The notes under the pieces were generated by a model that saw only the letters and a list, made by a program, of their open reading frames with translations, did no database searches and was not told the DNA's origin. Made by a program: the position numbers and the translations under genes. DNA of 64,000 bases from Bretschneidera sinensis. Lineage: Eukaryota > Streptophyta > Magnoliopsida > Brassicales > Akaniaceae. The stretch covers positions 22,891,501 through 22,955,500 of the forward strand of contig CM043700.1 in the NCBI GenBank assembly GCA_023935145.1. The letters are read 5' to 3'. Of the stretch, positions 11,638 through 21,500 are shown one piece after another. The stretch's first letter is position 1, and every line of letters starts with the position of its first letter.

Positions 11638-13023
11638 TCAACTTAATATTTGGCAAGATATCACTTCATCTAGCTTTTCTTTTTCAAGCATAAGTCTTGA
11701 TTTCAAATCCATTATTTTCTTCTTTAAATTTTCATTTTCATTTTTTAAAAAATCTTGTAAAGAATCATAAAGCATGGAAGATAGTTTTTCTTTTTCTTCT
11801 TTTAGGCCTTCCATCTCTTTAGAAAGAGATGTGACTTCCTTTTTGAGGGTAGCATTCCTAGAATCGAATTTCTTCAATTCTTCATGCATTTCTTTTATAA
11901 CCTCTATTAATTCTTCACTACTACTAACAATGTTATTATTAGAAAGGGAAGAATTTGATACCTCATTTTCATCATCGATTGCCATTAGACATAGGTTGGC
12001 AATCTCTTCATATCCGACCTCATTGTCTGATGACTCTTCTTCTTTGTCATCACTCCAAGTGGTTGCAATCATAACTTTCTTTTTGAAACTCTTATATGGT
12101 TTGTTTGTCGCTGTACAATCGGCATTGATGTGACCAGGCTTCTTGCAACCATAACACACAAGTGGTTCCCTTTTTGGAGTGGGATCCTTTATGTAAGGTT
12201 TCTTGTTCTTCTTCAAGAACCTATGAAACCTCTTAATGAATAGATCCATCTCGCCATCTTCTTCGCTGCTCTCTACCTCTTCTTTTGTTTCTTCCTCTTT
12301 ATTTCTTGTAGAGGCCTTAAGAGTAATCACTTTTTTCTTCTTCTCATCATCATTGACAACGGGATTCATTTCTTCCATCTCGTATGTCAATAGTGATCCA
12401 AGAAGTGTTTCGACATCAAGTTTGTCAAGATCTTTGGCCTCCGTGATGGCCGTCTTCTTTTCTTTCCAAGTGGATGGCAAAAACCTTAGGAATTTCCTTA
12501 TTAGTTCAAATTCCTCAATGTTTCTACCAAGAAGCTTTAATCCGTTAACAAAAGTGGTGAAACGTGAGTGCATTTGAGAAACTGTTTCATCATGAGACAT
12601 TTTGAAAGATTCATACTCGAAGACTAGCATATAGATTTTTTATTTTTTAACTTCTCTAGTTCCTTCATATGTAACTTGCAATTTGTCCCAAATCTCCTTA
12701 GCCGAAACACAAGCAGAAATTTTATTATATTCAGAAATATCTAAAGCATAATGTAAAATACTTGTGGCTCTACTATTTAGAGACATTATTCTATAATCTT
12801 CTTCATTAAACTCAGTTTTGATTTTAGGCATTGTATGATTGATTTCTCCAATAGTTATTTCCTTTGTAAGAATTCTAGGTCATTCCTCAATGACTCTCCA
12901 TAGATTGTAATCTTGTCATTCGACAAAGATTTTCATCCTATTTTTCCAATAGTTATAGTTGGATCTATTGAACAAGGGAGGCCTAGTATAAGAATGCCCT
13001 TCGGTATAGCTGTTAGATGCCAT
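11638..13023 (-). pseudogene. Copia gag of the 12-kb element
   Basis: Starts with ATG at 13023 (MASNSYTEGHSYTRPPLF), 43 bp after the primer-binding site. The NYNYWKNRM segment is the usual plant Copia gag N-terminus. Two in-frame TGA codons follow, and the frame continues as 12640-12831 (SAKEIWDKLQVTYEGT) and 11638-12630 (MSHDETVSQMHSRF, FLPSTWKEKKTAI). A CYGCKKPGHINADC zinc knuckle (CX2CX4HX4C) is at about 12118-12162, followed by a Glu/Lys-rich, coiled-coil-like tail. Nucleic-acid binding of the virus-like particle protein is inferred from the family. It is broken by stops and a frame change near 12635. Confidence 0.88.
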
Positions 13024-13065
13024 CGGATCAACTCAAAGATTTTAAGCCTGAAATTGAGTATAAAA

Positions 13066-13076
13066 CTCTGATACCA
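13066..13076 (-). other. Primer-binding site (initiator tRNA-Met type)
   Basis: Minus strand reads TGGTATCAGAG two bases beyond the end of the 5' LTR. It is complementary to the 3' end of plant initiator tRNA-Met and is the standard minus-strand primer site for Copia elements. Confidence 0.92.
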
Positions 13077-13682
13077 ATTGTAAACCGAGTTTCAAACCCA
13101 AGAGGGGGGTGAATTGGGTTTTTAAAAACTTTTGCTAATTACTTTGCAAGTTTATAAAAACAATTAAATGCACAAAGCATACAAACAACTAATATGCTTG
13201 AAGTAAAAGAGTTTAAGGAAGAGAAAGTGCAAACTCAGTTTATACTGGCTTGACAATATCGGATTTCTTCCGACCCTACATCCACTCTCTTCAAGGAACC
13301 TCCTTGAAGTAATCCACTAAAACTTTAGTCGTGCAACTTTATGGGTGTTGCTCAAACCTTACAAGCAATCCCTTCCTCACGGAAGCTAATCCCTTCCTTG
13401 CGAAAACTAATCCCTTCTTCACAGAAGCTACAAATAAGTGTTTAATCCTAAACACTCTAAGAGTTATTACAACTCTTTCCCCTTCACAATAAACGAGATT
13501 TGTTATAAAGTAAATGGTAAAGAGATAGCAATAAGGGTTTTTTCAAATGAACAATATCTCTCTTTCAAGAATAAGCTTGAAGAATGACTCAACAATAGAT
13601 TTTCAAAGTTTTTTGAGAATTGATGAGCACGCTTGTGAATTGAATGTGTTCTCTTCTTGTTTTAAATGCTCATTGAAGTGGG

Positions 13683-13690
13683 TTTATATA
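13683..13690 (-). promoter_or_regulatory. TATA box of the Copia 5' LTR
   Basis: TATATAAA on the minus strand, about 95 bp downstream of the nearest palindrome. The matching site in the other LTR is 2628-2635. Confidence 0.65.
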
Positions 13691-13784
13691 GCCTTGAATC
13701 AATATAGTCGTTAGAAACTGACTTCGTAGGTTTGTTGCATTAAATGCTCAAATCTCGTGTCTCAAACGATCATATTTTTGAATT

Positions 13785-13995
13785 ATCAGTCGACTGGGTC
13801 CTTGTACCAGTCGACTGGGTCAAGTGAGAAACTTCACTTTTTAGGCTATGAGAGAGTACCAGCAGACTGGGTCCTATGCACCATTCAATTAGGAACTTTC
13901 TATCCCAGTTGCCAGTCGACCAGGTCTTTGACACGAGTCGACTGGGAACCTTCTGTCCCATATCCCAGTCGACTGGTATATGGAGCCAGTCGACT
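13785..13995 (-). promoter_or_regulatory. GTCGACTGG palindrome cluster in LTR U3
   Basis: About eight intact or decayed copies of CCAGTCGACTGG-like sequence in 210 bp (near 13787, 13808, 13860, 13912, 13937, 13970 and 13988). The intact motif is a perfect palindrome with a SalI core. Position upstream of the LTR TATA box suggests an enhancer array. Confidence 0.6.
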
Positions 13996-14313
13996 GGGTT
14001 ATCCTTCAACCCAATTTTTCATGTTTCAAAACTGTTTTTGACTTAGAAACATTTGTATTAATAGTTTTGTCAAAGTCTTTTGTAAAATGAGCCACAGATC
14101 AAGCTAAGTATTTGAACATGAGAGATTTACAATTGTTTTCATTACCTTAATGCCTATTCTAGATCTTCTATCTTATCTTGATGTCTGAATCGAGTTGAGT
14201 TCTTGCATCTTTGTTTTTATGCTAAATGTTTTTGTCACTTAAACACTTAGATAAAACTGTTAGTGCAATTAGAGTAGTATTTTGTCATTATTAAAATCAA
14301 ATACGAGTCAACA

Positions 14314-14318
14314 AAACT
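14314..14318. repeat. Target-site duplication, right copy (AAACT)
   Basis: Matches 2036-2040 and closes the 12-kb Copia insertion. Confidence 0.93.
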
Positions 14319-15822
14319 AATTTTGGAAACAACTTCTGTTACCTGTACAAAACATAATTAAGATAAAAATGATGATGTTGATGATGACAGGACACGAGGA
14401 TCACAAAGTGATTTCTGGTAATTTTGTACCCCGAGACTCCATGAAATATCATGCATGACATTGCATTTAAAAAATCTGCTGTTACTACTAAGATTTGGGA
14501 ATTATATCAATTTTAGTAAGAAATCTAAAAAAAAAATTGAAGAAATTCCTCAGTTGATGCATTCAAGAATTCATTTTGAGAGATTTGTAGCATTCGAGAT
14601 ATTCATGAACCTTTGCAAATTTATAGAACAGTTGTTCAATGTTATAGTCAGTTACAATAGCACACTAAGCAAATTTTCTGAACTGGGCTATAAAGAGGAT
14701 TATAAAACAGTTTATAAGGCAAAACTGTAGGGAAAATAAGACAACTATTTTTTTCATAAAATATTCAATACCTGCTGCTCAGATTCACTGAGGCTATAAA
14801 TGTAGCATATGAAGCCCTATCAAGCATGCCAGCATTGCAAACTTGTACGCTTTTAGAATTTAAAAAGTTGTTATAAACAGAACAATGTGATTGCACACAA
14901 AAACTTGAATGGCTAGTTTGTTAGTCATTATTACATAATCAGAAGTTGAGAGAAAACAAAACTCTACATAAACCCAGAACCATATTCAAAACTCACTCTT
15001 AAATCCTCACATTTGCATCTTCATTCCCTTTTCAGATGGTGAGATCTAATTCAAAACTATGCTTGAAACAATGTGCTTCTATATGCAAAATGTGTTCAAA
15101 TGACCTTCATTTCCCATAAGAAACAACTTTTGATTCAGAGAAAGCCAACTAAGTAAAGTAAGTAGACAACCAAAGCTCCCAACCAAGCAAAAGGAAACAA
15201 ATTATAACTTCAAATTTCCAATTAAAGTTAACCTATTAACACTCCCAATACATAATCAGTTTGGAAAAATACTACAAATTGATATATAAGAAGAACTACA
15301 GGATATAAAAAGATAAAAACGACAACTCAATCCAGCTAAAGACAAAATGAAGTGCATACCAAAGCAATGATTTTTATCATAATTCAGAAAAATTAACCTG
15401 AAGCTACAGTCATGTACAAATGCTCAATTCTTTTATCAATATTTTGAAGTAGAAATTTCAATATGCTTCATCAGGCAAAAGGAAAACTGAATTCGTCTAT
15501 TTCATTAATTTTATTTATAAGAAATTGAAAAATTTAATTGATAGTGAAGCTACAGTTATATGACTTAATAAAGACGAATTCACCATAAGCCTAGAAAAGC
15601 TAGGGAGATTTTAGGTCGAGGATCATGCATGCTTTCTGCAATTTTTTCTCAGCAACCAAACAAGAAAACAATAACGTAGTAGCTACAGATCCATCTTCAT
15701 AAAATTAAAAAAGTAAAAGCTTAAATTTTTTCATATTAACAACGAAAATAACGACAATCAAACATAGATATGCACATAGATAAATTAATGCAAGGAATTT
15801 GCTTGTAAACAACAAATTTCAC
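14319..15822. other. Intergenic or intronic sequence, nothing recognised
   Basis: AT-rich. A minus-strand stretch at about 14773-14853 is open and ends at a GTATTG donor-like sequence, so it could be an old exon, but no family is recognisable. Confidence 0.4.
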
Positions 15823-16160
15823 CTTTTAGGTCGGAGATCGAGGCTTCTTCAAATGGGTATTGTGAAGAAATCTACAAACACAAACCAAAAAAGAGAGGAT
15901 AAAAGTGAGCAAAAAGAGAAAATGTAGGAAGATTTCAGAAGAAAATGAAGTGGATTTACCTTATTAAGGTCTGAGTTTTGCTTGGACCTTTGTCACTGTC
16001 GAGCTATGAGGAAGAGGAATAGAGACTGTTCAAAGAAAGAATGAAGCAAGAAAGAAAAAGAAAAGAAATAGGGAGAGAGAATGACCAAAGGAGTTGCAGA
16101 GAAAAAGAAGAATTCGTCGTGTGTGAGAAAGAAAAACAGAGAGGAAAAAAGAGTTTCTTT
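15823..16160 (-). other. Possible 5' exons of a broken minus-strand gene
   Basis: Two splice-like blocks on the minus strand. One ends at AATAAG|GTAAAT (exon end 15960). The other is a 49-nt block, 15823-15871, preceded by a TTTGTGTTTGTAG acceptor and followed by AAAG|GTGAAAT. The second reads without stops (SQYPFEEASISDLK). Upstream is a purine/pyrimidine-rich leader-like region (about 16010-16160). I found no convincing downstream exons; the 12-kb Copia insertion lies in that direction. Identity unknown. Confidence 0.3.
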
Positions 16161-16334
16161 GGGTATTTTTAATAAATTGATTCTGAAAACACTAAATTGG
16201 AGTTTTCATAAAATTAGTTTTTGAAAATATTTCTTTAAAAAGAGTTTTTTAAACATTCTTTTATGTTTTTTAAAATTAATTTTAATTTTAAAAATTAAAA
16301 ATAGTTTTCAAAAAGAATTTTTCGATATGCCCTT

Positions 16335-17671
16335 CTCTTCTGGTGTCATATCATCATCAAATATATAAGACACAGCAACCCCACTTGCACTCTGTGCAGA
16401 CCCCCACCACTGCCTCTTTCTCTCCCTAAAAAACTTATTTCTTTATCTCTACAAGACAGCTAAACAAGGGACTATAAAAAGGTTAATTAAAAGAGCTAAA
16501 ATGAGGGACTTGGGGGGTTTTTGAGTTTTTGGGTGAGAAAAGGCATGAAACTGGTATGGAGGTGGAGGAGATTCAGACCCAAGCCCGTGAGTTCTCAAGG
16601 GTTGGCAATGGAAGGAATGATTCAAGCAAGGTAGGTCAAAGGAGGAGTGACCAATACCCAGATGATGAAGAAGGAGACGTCATCAAAAGGGCTAATAACA
16701 ACATCAACAACAATGTAGGCGGGGTCGGCGGAGATAGTGGGGGCATCAATCAGCTTCAAGGGTCGCACCACTTGTCCCGAATCGTAAGGGTTTCAAGAGC
16801 ATCTGGTGGCAATGATCGGCACAGCAAGGTGTGAACCTCGAAAGGGCTAAGAGACCGGAGGGTCCGGTTATCGGTCACAACTGCAATTCAATTCTATGAT
16901 CTGCAAGATCGGTTGGGTTATGATGAGCCTAGTAAAGCAGTGGAGTGGGTAATCAAAGCTGCTGCAGATGCAATTTCCGAGCTACCTTCGCTTAACAGTT
17001 CATTCCCTGATACACCAAAGCAATTGAGTGATGAGAAGAGGGCTTGTGGGGGGTACTGAACAAGGGTTTGATTCAGCTGAAGTGAAGCTAGATGGTGACC
17101 CCAATTATCAACAGAACCAAAACCAGCACCTCTCTTTGTCCAAATCTGCATGCAGCAGCACTTCTGAGACAAGTAAGAACTCCGGTTTATCCCTTTCTAG
17201 GCCCGATATTCGCGTAAATCGCGTCAAGGCCCGTGAGCGAGCTAGGGAGAGAGCTGCCAAGAAGGAAGAGAACGAGTCAGGCATTGTGTATCAACAGAAT
17301 GTGAACCCAATCTCACAAAATTCCTCCTTCACTGAGCTGCTCACTACTGGTATCAGTAGCGTTAGCAACAACAATAATACTAATAACCACAGCAACAGTC
17401 CTACTGCTTCAGCTCATCAAAACCCCAATTGTGAGCCTAATTTGTTCCACAAGGCTGCCACGGCAAGGCAGTGGTCTGCAGGTCCGATGGATTATTTCAC
17501 TACAGGGCTACTTGGGTCTTCTTCTTCGTCGCGAACCCATCATTCTTCGGGGTTTTCAGGGCAAATCCAGTTGGGGAACTCTCTCACTCAGACATTATCG
17601 ATCCCGTAGTTCAATGTATCCGGTGAAAATCATCAAGAATTGCAGCATATCTCGTTTGTTCCAGACCATCT
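16335..17671 (+). pseudogene. Partial TCP2/TCP24-like pseudogene (copy of the gene at 42 kb)
   Basis: Closely similar over its whole length to 41808-43129 of the intact TCP gene, including about 220 bp of leader before the ATG (16556). It has a nonsense TGA at 16832-16834, where the intact gene has TGG within the TCP domain (HSKV-stop instead of HSKVW). A one-base insertion in a G-run near 17050 shifts the frame, and a TAG sits at 17607-17609. The basic-helix-loop-helix residues and the R domain ([13 protein letters not shown]) are still recognisable. Homology stops abruptly after CCAGACCATCT at 17671, before the position of the miR319 site, and inositol-transporter sequence follows. It lacks the last roughly 100 codons. 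No intron is present in either copy of the coding part, so the mode of duplication is open; genomic leader sequence is included. Confidence 0.9.
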
Positions 17672-17843
17672 CTATCAGACAACGTCTCATTCATCAGTGG
17701 TTAGTCGAATCGAAACATCTCACTTCTCAAATTACACCTGCCCAGATTACAGTTCAGCCAGAAACGCTGTTGCTTTGGACTGTATGACGTGTTTGAAGGC
17801 TTCATCTTCGGATTGTGGATTCTGTTCTTCTGGTAGTGGAAAG
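17672..17843 (+). pseudogene. Inositol-transporter (INT2/INT4-type) internal exon fragment
   Basis: Reads YQTTSHSSVVS...NYTCPDY, then a Cys-rich extracellular segment (CMTCLKASSSDCGFC) typical of the plexin-like loop in plant INT2/INT3/INT4 H+/myo-inositol symporters. It ends at AAG|GTAAAA, a phase-0 donor. It is directly fused, in the same frame, to the TCP pseudogene; the upstream transporter exons (about two-thirds of the protein) are absent from the window. The intron that follows contains the 4.9-kb Copia element. Confidence 0.8.
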
Positions 17844-17946
17844 GTAAAATCTATATTTCTCACGTAACAAGGAAAAAGTGCATTGTTGTTTCATCTCTTA
17901 ATGACAACATGAAAATTTTAACATGGCTGCCGTTCTTGGCCTAGTT

Positions 17947-17951
17947 GTATG
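17947..17951. repeat. Target-site duplication GTATG, left copy
   Basis: GTATG before the LTR start; repeated at 22883-22887 after the 3' LTR. Confidence 0.93.
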
Positions 17952-18128
17952 TGTTAGATTATGTATAGCATAGTTATTGCTTAGTTAGTTTAATCCCACA
18001 TTGGTTGTGTATATCTTTGGCTCTCTTATTGGCTCCTATAAATAGGATAGCTCACTTGTAAGTAAATCATACCATTCAATACAATTCTCTTCTTTGTATT
18101 GTCTCACTTCCTCTCTTAAACCTTAACA
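17952..18128 (+). repeat. 5' LTR of young Copia element
   Basis: TGTTAGATT...CTTAACA, 177 bp, with a TATAAATAG box at about 18046-18054 and a short R-U5. The 3' copy is 22706-22882. Confidence 0.95.
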
Positions 18129-18140
18129 TGGTATCAGAGC
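18129..18140 (+). other. Primer-binding site of young Copia element
   Basis: TGGTATCAGAGC abuts the 5' LTR with no spacer; complementary to initiator tRNA-Met. Confidence 0.95.
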
Positions 18141-18151
18141 CTTCGTGGTTC

Positions 18152-18389
18152 TCGGTATATTAAGAGTTGAGTATGCTCTGTGATTGCCACTATTAGTGGA
18201 TCTTTCACATCAGAAAAACTTCTTTAAGGTTGTCGGTATATTAAGAGTTGAGTATGCTCTATGATTGCCACTATTAGTGGATCTTTCACATCAGAATAAC
18301 TTCTTTAAGGTTGTCGGTATATTAAGAGTTGAGTATGCTCTGTGATTGCCACTATTAGTGGATCCTTCACATCAGAAAAAACTTCTTGA
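18152..18389 (+). repeat. 81-bp tandem repeat in the Copia leader, about 2.9 copies
   Basis: Units beginning TCGGTATATTAAGAGTTGAG start at 18152, 18233 and 18314 and differ by only a few bases. They lie in the untranslated leader between the primer site and gag, where packaging or translation signals might be. Confidence 0.92.
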
Positions 18390-18520
18390 ATATCCTTTTC
18401 ATGTCTGTTGGGTCACCACTATAGTCGGAGTCTCAATCTCCATCGACGTCATCTCAGCCGCTGCTCCATCGACGTCACTATTCAACCGTTGACCGTTGAC
18501 CGACAACCAGATTTGACCAG

Positions 18521-21500
18521 ATGGCAGAAAAAGATATTTTTCGTCATGTTCAGTCTATATTGGATGGTACAAACTATATTGTTTGGTCTCAATCTATGCG
18601 AAGTTTCCTCAAAAGTCGTAAGCTTTGGTCTTACGTGGTTGGTATTGTCGAGAAGCCAGTTAAAGGGGCTATTGAAACTAATGATGCTTTTCTCACTCGT
18701 CTCATTGATTGGGAAAGTAATCATCATCAAATTCTCACATGGTTTCGTAATACTACTATTCCATCTATTTCTGCCCTATTTGGTAGCTTTGATGAAGCTA
18801 AGGGTGCTTGGGATATGCTTGCTTCTCGTTATTCTGCTGTTGATGGTGCTCGAGAATATCAGCTCATGTTTGAGCTCTTCTGCCTGAAGCAAGAACCGGG
18901 GCAGAGTATTAATGATTTTCTTGCTCGCATGCAATTCTTATGGAATCAAATTGATCTCTTTGATCCTATTTGGAAGGATCCTACAGATGCCAAAATGTAT
19001 GCTGAACGAAGGGATCAACATCGTCTTCACCATTTTCTTATGGCATTACGTGATGATTTTGAGCCTATTCGTGTGCAACTTTTACATCGCTCTCCTCTCC
19101 TTACTTTGGACAATGCTATATTTGAACTTGTTCGTGCAGAAAGCAGATCACATACTATGCACTCTCAACATAGTCCTTCAGTGTTGGTTGCTCCATTATC
19201 TAGTTCTTCATCATTTCAGCCAAAGCATTCTGACAGGTTTGGTGCTCCTCGACCTTCTCCTAAGCCTCGTGACAACAATTTCTGTCGTTTTTGTAAACGT
19301 CGAGGGCACACTATTGATAAATGTTGGCAAAGGGGAAGATCCAATGCTCCCACTGCAGCAGTTGCTCATCCTGAGAGCACTCTCTCTACAGTTGTTCCAT
19401 ATCCATCTGCGACTACAGCTTCATCTTCAGTTGCACTCTCTAACGGGTCATCAGGTTCTACTGTCACCTTATCTGCAACTGACTTCGAGGCAATAGTTAA
19501 TCAGGTCATCCAGTCTCGTTCTGGTAATGCATCTTCCTCTGCCCTCTCAGTCCTGCCAGGTAATTCTGCCTCTTGGCTTTTTGATTCCGCTTGTTGCAAC
19601 CATATGACACCTTTCCCAGCTTCATTTACTACATCTGCACCTTCGCCTCATTCCTCATTCATTCGCACAGCTGATGGCTCCACTATGACTGTTAAAACTA
19701 TAGGCACCATCAATAGTCGTTCTCTTTCTATTCCTGAAGTTTTTCATGTGCCAGAATTATCTTATAATCTTCTTTCCGTTGGGCAAATATGTGAACTTGG
19801 ATATAGAATTATCTTTGACTTTTCTGGTGTGAATGTGCAGGATCCTCGTACTGGTCAGACCCTTGGGACCGGGCGTAGAATTGGGCGCATGTTCGAACTC
19901 TCATCCTTACACCTGCCCAACCTTCCTGCCTCTAACGTCTCTGCTGCTGCCTCCTTGTCACCACCATCCCTTGCACTTTGGCATTCACGTCTTAGTCATG
20001 CATCTGCATCTCGGGTACAACTTTTAGCTTCAAAGGGGTTGTTAGGGTCAGTGTCTAAAAGTTCTTTTGATTGTATTTCGTGTCAACTTGGAAAACAGCC
20101 GGCTTTGCCTTTTAATAATAGTGAGTCTCATGCTACTGCTTCGTTTGATTTAATTCATTCTGATGTTTGGGGACCTTCTCCCGTTGCTAGTATGAGTGGT
20201 CACGCTATTTTGTAATTTTTGTTGATGATTTCTCTCGTTACACTTGGGTATTTTTAATGAAATCTCGTTCTGAATTATTGGATATTTATCGTACTTTTGC
20301 TAAAATGATTGAAACCCAATTTTCAAAACCTATCAAAGCTTTCCGTTCTGATAATGCTTTAGAATATACTCAACATGCTTTTAAAGACATCCTAAAAAGT
20401 TATGGCACTGTTCCTCACTTGTCATGTCCTGGCACTTCACAACAAAATGGTCGAGCTGAACGTAAACTTAGGCACATTTTAGACACTGTTCTAGCCCTCC
20501 TCATTTCCACATCTGTTCCTACCCCATTTTGGGGTGAAGCCACTCTAACGGCTATCTACACGATCAATAGGTTGCCTACCCCTATCCTTGATAATTGCAC
20601 TCCTTACGAGCGGTTGTTTGGCTATGTTCCCTCATACCACCATCTTCGTGTGTTTGGTTCTGCTTGTTTTGTTTTACTCCAACCTCATGAGCGCACCAAA
20701 CTTGAGCCTCGTTCTCGGATGTGTTGCTTTCTTGGATATGGAATTGAACAAAAAGGCTATCGGTGTTATGATCCTGTGTCTCGTCGTCTTCGTATTTCCC
20801 GTCATGTAGTTTTCTGGGAGCATAGACTATTTCATGAAATTGGCAAATTCAGCATGCCATCTTTTCCTCCTTTTACCACACTTATGGAGCCTCCTATTTC
20901 TCCTACTCACACTAGTGATGTCTTGCCTGAGTCTCCCTCACCTCACACTAGTAATGTCTTGCCCGAGTCTCCCTCACCTAATACTCTTGATTCCACTCCA
21001 CCTGATACTCTCGACGTCGCTTCGCCTGAGCCCCCAGGGTCTGTTACGTATGAGGATCATGTTCACACTTCCTCTCCAGACCTTCGCCGATCCACCAGAG
21101 TAAGATCTCTTCCATCCCATCTCCAGAATTTTCATTGCTTTCATGCTTTAGCTACTTTACATGAGCCCCACTCCTATCGTGAGGCTTCCACTAACCCTTT
21201 TTGGCAGACTGCGATGAAAGAGGAACTTGATGCTTTACACAAGAATAATACATGGGATTTGGTTGACTTGCCTCCTGGAAAGTCTGTGATTGGCAGTAAA
21301 TGGGTTTACAAAATTAAGACTTGTTCAGATGGTACTGTTGACAAGTATAAGGCTCGACTTGTTGCCAGGGGTTTTACTCAGGAGTATGGTGTGGACTATG
21401 AGGAGACCTTTGCTCCAGTTGCTCGTCTATCTTCTGTGCGTGCTTTGCTAGCTGTTGCAGCCTCTCGTCATTGGTCACTTTTTCAAATGGATGTTAAAAA

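Larger units (their letters stand above)
2041..14313 (-). mobile_element. Full-length degenerate Ty1/Copia retrotransposon with extra 3' ORF (SIRE-like)
   Basis: A 12.3-kb insertion read on the minus strand. In element order: 5' LTR 13079-14313, primer-binding site 13066-13076, gag from ATG 13023, zinc knuckle, a solo-LTR insertion (9041-11186), protease, integrase, reverse transcriptase, RNase H (to 5736), a palindrome block with a TATA-like box (5363-5590), an additional ORF (3878-5158), a polypurine tract (3193-3207) and 3' LTR 2041-3192. Both ends carry TG...CA and a 5-bp AAACT duplication. Pol order (integrase before reverse transcriptase) makes it Copia. The long LTRs, a protein ending around VPKGT before the protease, and an additional ORF after RNase H resemble the SIRE/Maximus lineage (family knowledge; lineage is inference). 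LTRs have diverged and differ by 83 bp in length, and all ORFs are broken, so the insertion is old. Confidence 0.92.
13079..14313 (-). repeat. 5' LTR of the 12-kb Copia element
   Basis: 1235 bp, TG...CA. Aligns with 2041-3192. In element sense, U3 carries about eight GTCGACTGG-type palindromes (about 13785-13995), then a TATATAAA box (13683-13690), then a long R-U5. It has an extra block of palindromes and an extra short duplication near 13390-13435 that the 3' LTR lacks. Confidence 0.93.

Noticed and set aside
11774..12577. Ser-rich + strand ORFs of 113-119 codons
   Set aside because: Antisense shadows of the Glu/Lys-rich gag tail on the minus strand.
14455..14730. 91-codon ORF as a gene
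   Set aside because: No family resemblance, AT-rich, and no splice or promoter context.
15823..15871. Amidase N-terminal exon
   Set aside because: The FEEASISDL wording is faintly similar to plant amidases, but 16 residues are too few and no downstream exon supports it.
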